Below, one piece after another: positions 57,017 through 64,000 of a stretch of DNA of 64,000 bases. Numbering within the stretch: the first letter of the stretch is position 1; each line of letters starts with the position of its first letter. The stretch covers positions 372,001 to 436,000 of the forward strand of contig JAUIRK010000054.1 of assembly GCA_030549495.1 (NCBI GenBank). The letters are read 5' to 3'. Below the pieces are notes generated by a model. That model made no database searches and was not told the DNA's origin. It saw nothing but the letters and a program-made list of their open reading frames with translations. Source of the stretch: Nectonema munidae. Taxonomy: Eukaryota; Nematomorpha; Nectonematoida; Nectonematidae. A program made the translations under genes and the position numbers.

Positions 57017-57166
57017 GTAAAGGTACCCCGGGGGTGTTTTCATCGAGAAGGCACAATTGCGCCGCTTGTATCGAACTATGAGGAAAGCAGGCTTGATGCG
57101 GAATCGAACCCAAGACCTTGAGTTATCGAATCCAGCATCTAACCAACCCTACTCACGCCCCTAAAC
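57017..57166 (-). mobile_element. tRNA-derived SINE, copy 2
   Basis: On the minus strand an A-box TGGTTAGATGCTGG (57,132-57,145) and a perfect B-box GGTTCGATTCC (57,100-57,110) head a 150-base element ending in a TACCTTTACCTTTT tail. It matches the copy at 17,838. It sits between the transposase start and the right end of the piggyBac-like element. Confidence 0.82.
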
Positions 57167-57583
57167 TATAATATAGTTATCAGAATAACGATGTCAGAGT
57201 AGAATAAGGAAAAGAAAAAGGCGAACGGAGTGAAAAGAATTGTGATGTCTGGAAGTAAGGCAAAACATCTGTCACATGCTTAAAACGTGCTTCACTTGCA
57301 AACACAATTGATTGATATGAAAAATTTAAAATAACTTAGATGGATAATGTGCCATTACATAAAGTATGTGTGTACATTTTGTACACCATTATATCATAGA
57401 AGTAAATGTTGTTCTAAGTCAAACAAATTTAGACATTTTTTTTTGTACTTGTCATGATATACATTTAACTTTTCATGTATTTGCGTCTCCTAGAATATTG
57501 AATGTTGTACTTTTTGAATTTTTGTTTTATGGCAAGCTAAATAATTTTTGTGTACAAATTGTACACCAAATTACAATTGAGGG

Positions 57584-58525
57584 TCAAATAAAAGACAAAA
57601 AAAGTCTCTCCGATGTATAATTAGTTCTTCTCCATCTCTCCATATATTCAGTTGTGGTCTATATTTCGATACGAAAAGAAATTTTCTATTTTTGAAGCTA
57701 ATTTTTCTTGGAAACGTTGTTCCTGCGCTGAAAATTTTGTTTGAAGGACCTTCATTTGCAGAGATGGACTGTTGGAAAAATGATCCACTGTAACTTGAGT
57801 ACCGAGAACTTCTTTCTCGCAGTCTACATTCGATTTGGTTGTATTTTTTCCTGTATATGTATCGAATTTGAACTAATATCCTAATTTTGAATTACATCTA
57901 CACATATTAAATCCCCATTTGATGGGTTTTCCTTGAACATATTGTTTCATGCTATTTTTTCGTATGTATTCCTCAAACCGTTTCAAAGGCATAACTTGAA
58001 ATTTATGGAACCTTCAAATCAGGTTAACTTGACCAGTAGTCTCTTATTGAAGTAACCACATGTTATCGCATAACTATGTTCATTCGAAAAAAGCTTTCAA
58101 TTCGTTGTCAATTTTAAAAATAAGGCCTCTTTGGAAGTATAACTTGCTTTCAGGAATAACTACCGACTAAAGAATCATATGGTGTCAGATTTGCTGTTGT
58201 GTCATTTTTCCATATTCTTTGTCAATTTTGAGATAATATTAACTATCTTCCTATTTCTTCAGGATTTGTTTTAGATTGGGAAACTTTTGACGTGCTTGCA
58301 TTTTCATTAATTTTATGAGTTTATATGTTGGTTCAGGAGGTTCTATTGTTACTATACAATTGCCCTTGTTTTGCAAAGTCTTATCTTCCAAAAACCTAAA
58401 TTTTCATTCTTCAAAATGGTGTATGATTCTTCAGCTGTTTATACACTGACAACATTTTCAAATTTATCATTAAATTGTCTAGTTTTTATAGACAGAAATT
58501 TTGAATTTATGGTACATGTGTGTAC
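57584..58525. other. Intergenic AT-rich sequence
   Basis: Short frames only; no feature recognised. Confidence 0.4.
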
Positions 58526-58911
58526 TAGAGGCCTACGCGAATTTGCGAGACCCAGATAAATTGCGCGTATTAGTCATTTGTTTAAAACTTACTGCTGGGA
58601 AGGGCAAGATTTGGTTTAAATGTTAATACTTGTAAAATTACGAGTATTTACAAATTCCAAAAATCTATAAGATCGTCTGTTTGTATAAAGTGTTTCCTGA
58701 GTAAAGTCCATCACTTCACAGACATTTAAATTATATTCTTTGGCAAGATGAAATACTTTTGTTAATTGCGGGTTTCACGCCCCTTTAAAAACACTATTGC
58801 AATTTTAGGTGCTGTTTAAAACTTTTTAACTCTGATTGGTTGCTGCCATTTTTATTTTTTACCAGGACGGGGTGAGTGTGGACAAATTTTTACGACCGGC
58901 GTAGGTCTCTA
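58526..58911. mobile_element. hAT-type MITE, 386 bp
   Basis: The ends TAGAGGCCTACGC and GCGTAGGTCTCTA are inverted repeats with one mismatch. Flanking octamers GTGTGTAC and ATATGTAC agree at 6 of 8. Confidence 0.7.
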
Positions 58912-61850
58912 ATATGTACCAGTAATGCTCAAAGTTCCTTATTGTTGGGAGAAGGCGTGACAACTTTTTTTATAATTTTAAATTCTTAAAGAATTTGTGT
59001 CTGTCTGAATTTAATTCAACCTTAAAAACGAGTAAAGTCTACTCACAAGACAACAAGTCTTTGAAGATATGAAATTGGAAAAATCAAAATTATTGGCGGA
59101 GCAAAGGACTTTTTCACTCCCTTTAAATCTCATTGAAGCGCGCCCCCGCTATTCAGTAAAATACTTCCAATCAAGTACTACTTGCCTTACCGGATTCAGC
59201 AGTCTTTGAAGAGGAGCCTTCATCAGCATTGCTTTCTTGAAGCCAGATTCATTCTGCTTGGATGGAAAATGAAAAAGCTTAGTTAAAAACACGTATTTCA
59301 AGTTTCTAACTTTGGTACGCCTCCTATGTTGCATCACTCACATGAGACTGTTCCTTAGTAGGACATTGAAAATATTCTCCATCGGAACTAGAATCTAGGA
59401 TATATTGTCTGAATTTCATTCTTCCATGAAACTAATAATTGCTCGTCAATCATAAGATAATGAGATCAGGGCTGTATGGCCAGAGTCGGTGGAGTCGCAC
59501 CTTTTGAGAAGGAGTCTGACTCGATTCATAAATAGTTGCATTCATATATGTTAGATTAAAAATAAATTCATAGACACTCTTTTTAGTGTGCAACGTTGCC
59601 AAAATACAACATGAAATGCCTATCATTTTTGTCCAAGCCTTGTATTTTTGCAGCTCATAGAAAAGGACCGAAAAATTCAATGAAAAGAATAAACTTTTTT
59701 ATTTTACGTTAAAATTAGTTTTTAAGCGTTAGGGTTAAGAAAATAGATCAAACTTTATGCTTGCAACGCAAAACAAAAATATCCAAAATTCAGGAAATCT
59801 TTCAATGGCCATCTGAAGTTGGCATTCACAAACGACATTGAAATATTGTACATGTCATCACTTGGAGGATTAAAATATTTGAAACAGGAAAGTTGATGTT
59901 GGTGTACATACATATATGGAGTTGCAGTTTCAAAAATTAGTTGAATTGAAGTCGAAAAGTGGTTGTATATAAGTGGATTCAAAGGGAATCACAGAAAAGA
60001 TTCCAGATATTTTATCGCCCCCACAACCCTGCACTGAAATGTCTTTTCTTAGTCGTCTGCGAAACCTTTTCCTCATTTTTATTGTTTTGTAGGCTGTTTG
60101 CGAATGTGCCTCTAGCAACTACGTAAGGGTGCAATTCAAATCTTCAAGATACACAAAGTGATTAATCATATACACTGTTCCATCTTCTACTGACGTGAAT
60201 CGGGAAGTAAATATGAGAGAGTGTCCATGTAAATTTGCATCTATCAAGCATTCCTTCCTATCTCTATATGCCTTCGTGTTCAGTCAATTTCTTAAAGTCT
60301 TGTTGTGTAATGGTGGGTGATTTTACACGCAGTGCGAGTAAATTTCCTCTCCTGTGGTTATTTAATGCCATATTAATATATAAAGTATTCCGTTATTTGT
60401 AAGTTCTTTTTAAACCATATGTCATGTAGCTTCGGAGCACAGGGATCCCAACTCCATTTTGAACTAACGCTCCTAATTTCCCTCATTTGAAGAATAATGG
60501 CGTAAAGAAACCCATTCATTTATTATGAAAAAGTGTATATATGTTTTCTATGGAAGCTTTTTCTCTTTTATAAAATAAAGACCAAGATGGTTGGTCTTCA
60601 CAACGAAGTAGTAAATGGGAGAGAGGCGGCTAAGGTTTTTTGTTTTTGCTTTTGCTTATTGGAATTCCTGCATTAAACGCGCTGAATTTTCTCTTTTGTT
60701 CAATCGCCACAAACTCAAAAAGTTGCCTTAGCTTATGATGTCTTTTACTTATTGTCTTCTATCCTCAATGGCTATGCCTTTTATTACCTTTATGACTTGA
60801 CCCATGGTTTTTGCCCTTTTTCCTTCTATCTTGGGAAATAAAATTAAAAAAGAAACACAAGAATTATTTATCTAAAATCAAAATTATAAAATCTTAATTG
60901 ATTAGTGTATTTTACGAGTCATCATCAACGAAATATGATAAATTGCCTTTGGTGGTCATTGGATAATGAAATAATTGAGCATTTTGTATCGATTATCCTT
61001 AAAATTATTTGCACCAATCATATCCGTCACTAATAAGATTGACAGATAATAAATTCTTACAGATAAAAGCACAAACGATGTTTAATAGGGGGGTTCTCTA
61101 GACTAGCAAAGTTTCGACTATAATTTTTAAATTTAAGAAAGCGCTCACTCAAGGGATCAAAAACCGGAATTTCTAAGTCATAAAGGAGTTGGAATAAATG
61201 TCATCAAAAGTAACCATTGACGGCTAGTAAGCCAACGTAGACATTTTGTCTCAGAAAGACTATTAGTGATTTTCTCATATCATATTCTGAGTTTAGCTTT
61301 GTCCGGAAAATTTTTACTCGTCGGGTTGCGAAAAACTACTAATAATTGTTTTTGTAGAAAATGCTTATTTTGTCATTTTTATTATTGTAACGAGAGTTTA
61401 GTAGTTATAATTCTATAAATATTTGACATAGCCTTCAAATTCATCTTCCAAAGAAATGATAATTTTTTTCTAAATTTTTTTATTATTGCTATTGAAAAAA
61501 AATTTGAAAATTTATTTTTCCCCAAATTTTTTGTTAATTAGTTTTTCGGTTAGTTGATAACTAACTAATTAAGAACACATTTTAATTTTAAAATAGTTCT
61601 TGGATTAATTATTGTAGCCTTAGGTCACTAATCAAGAATTTTGGACCAGCTCGTGGAAAGCACATCGATCATGTGTACGCATCGTTTCGCCCTTGCAATT
61701 CCTTGAGATTTGTGCTTAGAGTCTGGCAACGATATTTGCAAGACGATTTTTTAACATGTTCTTGATAAGTCATGAAAATACATATCTAAATGAATTTATA
61801 TATGTAACTTTGCAAAAGAAAGAAATTTGTACAAATTGAAAATCTGATCA
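58912..61850. other. Intergenic sequence upstream of muscleblind, no gene seen
   Basis: Minus frames at 59,149-59,337, 59,450-59,680, 59,755-59,982 and 59,930-60,118 are not recognised and overlap in different frames. A patch of decayed repeat is possible. No exon supported. Confidence 0.35.
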
Positions 61851-62719
61851 TCGCACATTCTATGATGGGAGTTTAATATCGTCTTTATCCTCCATATCTT
61901 CAATGAAGAGCAATTTGTGCTATGGCCTCATGAACACGTGTCGCATGTCATCTAAGCAATATATTCACATATCCTTGAAAAACAACAAGGAAGGGAAATT
62001 CGCGCGCACACATCTATTCCAAATGACATATGTGCAATAGAATTCGCTCATTGCGTCCTAACGATAACGATATTACTCTTTATTTAATTCCACAGCACCA
62101 TCATACAACACACACGTTGGTAGTGATAATATTCTCCCTCCCACCTTAATTTCCTAGCAGCACAGCATGCAGCAACTGAGTCAGATGCACTGTTGAATAA
62201 GGTGAAATTCAATATTCTTGGTAGCGCGCGCATCGGTGGTACCCTCTTCCTTCCTAGTTTATAATCACGATCCACAGTTCCCAAGTTGACTAGTCACTGC
62301 ACGAAACGCGTAACACATATTGTATAGATGCAACGCGTACTCGCCTACCATCTCGTGTCATTGTTTTTTAGAAAATCTATATGTATTGATCTCTCTCTTC
62401 TTGCTCCTTCAGTTAGTGACTTGTGTATACAATTTTCAATATGTATTATATACGAATGAAGTGAAAAATAGATGATGAATAAATATGCTTTGTCTTTAGT
62501 GTTTGGAATATACGTGTGCATCGTTAAACATTGCTTTTTGTTTTTAAGCTGAAATCTAGTGAAAGTGCTTCCTTTCTCTTTGTGGTTTTTTATTATACAC
62601 ATAATACACACTGCATCGCCTTCTGCCTGCCTGTCCTTCCTCCTACGCTCTTCAATATTCCTTACTCGTAGTAATCCCTTTTCTTCTACTCTCTTTTCAT
62701 CTGATCGATAAAGCAGCAG
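61851..62719 (+). promoter_or_regulatory. Probable muscleblind leader and promoter region
   Basis: The 870 bases before the start codon are more GC-balanced and free of recognised repeats. The last 120 bases are pyrimidine-rich (CCTGTCCTTCCTCCTACGC) and likely 5' UTR. No TATA element or splice acceptor could be singled out. A long minus frame here is the shadow of the exon and its leader. Confidence 0.4.
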
Positions 62720-62944
62720 ATGGCGGCCATTATGAATGCCACGTTCAGCAACAACAGCCTCATGAATAATGGGGGTGGGGCAGTGGCGCCCATCAAAGAC
62801 TCTCGCTGGCTCACCCTGGAAGTCTGTCGCGAGTACAAGCGGAACAAGTGCACACGGAGCAACTTGGAGTGCAAGTACGCCCACCCTCCCGCACACGTCG
62901 AGATTCAGAATGGGCGTGTCACTGCTTGTTTTGATTCCATCAAG
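62720..62944 (+). CDS. mbl: Muscleblind, first coding exon
   Basis: It encodes 75 residues: [20 protein letters not shown], then [18 protein letters not shown] and [20 protein letters not shown], ending [10 protein letters not shown]. Muscleblind proteins bind YGCY-type RNA and control alternative splicing. The first zinc finger is complete: Cys36-x7-Cys44-x6-Cys51-x3-His55. The second starts at Cys70 and is split by the intron after FDSIK, the same junction used in vertebrate MBNL and insect mbl (FDSxK|GRC). The donor is GTATCT at 62,945, phase 0. The start ATG gives an N-terminus like Drosophila mbl; Met5 is an alternative. The rest of the gene lies beyond the window. Confidence 0.95.
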
Positions 62945-63561
62945 GTATCTTTGTCGTTAACTTTCGAGCTGGCATCGCATTCCGCCGCACCTTTCCCACC
63001 CGTGTTCCTGGGAATTTACCTTTTGTTTGCTTAATCCATTAGATCTCATAAAAAACAGACGAGATTAAGTTATTTGATATAAAAGTATCTTTAAGTCGTT
63101 TGCGTTATCTAAAAAAACCTTGCGATGTTTTGTCTATCTAATCTGCATTTATATACGTTTTTCTAAATATGCCAATTTCTTATCTTTGTTATTGCTATAA
63201 TTTGGCGCAAAAACATTTCAGTTTTTAATCCGTCATATTTTTTGGAGTTCTAATAAACAGTTTCGAGAGTTGATGGGGATAGTAGACCGAGTGAAATTTA
63301 AGTAGTTTGGCTATTTTCATAAAATTAAAATGGCATTTGTCACATTAAAGGGTTAAACGCAAATTTCTGAAAGCCTTAACTTGTATTCGTTTTAGAACAA
63401 CCATCAATTTCCCCCAAAAATGTAAAATTAAAATTTATGTGTGTAAATGAATTTTTTTATAAATTCTGTTTTCTTTTGATTTTTCCCTAATTTTAGGATC
63501 GTTTTTTGAATCAATGAAAGTGAGATGTTTATCATGAAATTGAAATAGGATTAATCCAGAA
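62945..63561 (+). other. Start of muscleblind intron
   Basis: Intronic AT-rich sequence; the frame runs past the donor to a stop at 63,032 without family similarity. No other feature. Confidence 0.7.
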
Positions 63562-64000
63562 CAGGGGCGCACATCCTCAAAATTATTGGGGGCGAAATTT
63601 TTTTCTTGCAATTTTCAAAATTAGTGGTTTGGAAATACCACGGGAGACCAAATATTCAAGCAATCCTTTAAAATAGAGTGTATTCAGCGCATACCTAAAG
63701 TCCTAAATTTATAAGACTACTTTATATTTTTTTTTTACAAAATTGGTGAATTTAAATACTATACTTCCAGCTAAAATATTTTAATTAAGTTTACAGAATA
63801 TAGACTAGTTTAAAAAATCCAAAATTGTTAGGGGGTGGAATAGGCTTTTCATTTGAAAAATGAAGTAGTCTACCAGGCACATTTTGATGAAATGATATTT
63901 GATTACTAAAGGTTAGATAGTTTTATAAGTGAATTTAGTCTAAAGGCAAAGAGTCTACTAGGCACCCTGCGATGTTTATATGAAAAAATGTGATTGATTC
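63562..64000. mobile_element. Second copy of the 16-19 kb hAT family, truncated by the window edge
   Basis: It starts CAGGGGCGCACATCCTC and is the reverse complement of about 18,196-19,188, without the 508-bp MITE found there. Both have GAAATACCACGGGAGACCAA and GGGGGTGGAATAGGCTTTTC. The other end lies outside the window. It is in the first muscleblind intron seen. Confidence 0.88.

Larger units (their letters stand above)
54206..57583 (-). mobile_element. piggyBac-like DNA transposon with canonical ends, interrupted
   Basis: The left end is TTAA then CCTCAAAAG; the right end is CAATTGAGGG then TCAA, a decayed TTAA site. Inner 19-base inverted repeats GGTGTACATTTTGTACACA (54,247-54,265) and TGTGTACAAATTGTACACC (57,549-57,567) differ at one base. 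They lie close to the right end and about 28 bases from the left terminal repeat, the asymmetry known for piggyBac. The transposase on the minus strand has an acidic N-terminus (MKGKRTSFKNACAFLSLC... 56,991; YESSDD-like acidic run), a DDE part (YVPESWITVDEELLGYRDKI then YMPCKPRNYGIKIF, 55,171) and a C-terminal cysteine domain (CVVCKKWSRSTCDKCKDIIC to CLHC, ending 54,351). The middle of the gene is displaced by insertions, and a stop and a frame change are present too. Confidence 0.85.

Noticed and set aside
62345-62896. 183-codon minus-strand frame
   Set aside because: It overlaps the muscleblind exon and its pyrimidine-rich leader on the other strand, has no family similarity, and is explained as a shadow of that exon.

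Overview
The window is AT-rich animal DNA, most likely arthropod, built of large repeat-filled introns and intergenic space with two recognisable host genes, both on the + strand. Species cannot be read from it. The genes resemble insect and crustacean forms, and the repeats (piggyBac-like, Tigger/pogo, Merlin, several hAT lineages, LINEs, a tRNA-derived SINE) fit an arthropod genome heavy in transposable elements. No tRNA or rRNA gene, CRISPR array or bacterial-style operon was seen.

Region 1 (1-950) is the 3' end of a LINE with its RNase H remnant, cysteine/histidine tail and CCTA-repeat tail. Region 2 (1,147-24,292) is a complete alpha-glucosidase II alpha-subunit gene (GANAB), the ER enzyme that trims glucose from N-glycans. 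I could phase eight exons by hand: 1147-1244, 6607-6864, 9632-9874, 12060-12120, 13620-13662, 20688-20784, 20844-20945 and 22261-24292. The joined frame is 2,934 nt (977 residues plus stop). The last exon alone carries the whole GH31 catalytic half. The introns hold Merlin and Tigger remnants (intron 1), an unassigned repeat ORF (intron 2), LINE copies (introns 3 and 5), hAT pieces (introns 4 and 7), and in intron 5 a 3-kb non-autonomous hAT element inserted into a LINE with an exact 8-bp target duplication. That element itself holds a SINE, a minisatellite and two smaller MITEs.

Region 3 (24.4-62.7 kb) is intergenic, or intronic of something not recognised. It is a graveyard of hAT fragments, LINE fragments, MITEs, a 182-bp-arm hairpin with neighbouring tandem repeats, and a piggyBac-like element (54,206-57,583) with canonical asymmetric ends that was interrupted by a retroelement fossil, a MITE and a SINE. 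One exon-like segment (42,792-42,914) and one 103-codon ORF (40,437-40,748, minus) may belong to host genes. A less repetitive stretch at 50.2-51.8 kb may be regulatory.

Region 4 (62,720-64,000) begins muscleblind (mbl), a CCCH zinc-finger splicing regulator. Its first coding exon ends at the conserved splice point inside the second zinc finger. The following intron contains a second copy of the hAT family found in GANAB intron 5, and this copy serves as an empty site for a MULE-like MITE there.

No gene cluster suggests a new multi-gene system. The points of most interest are the hand-resolved GANAB micro-exons, the filled/empty MITE pair, the long hairpin, the orphan exon and the nested piggyBac locus. 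All calls rest on reading the sequence and on remembered family motifs; no database search was run.
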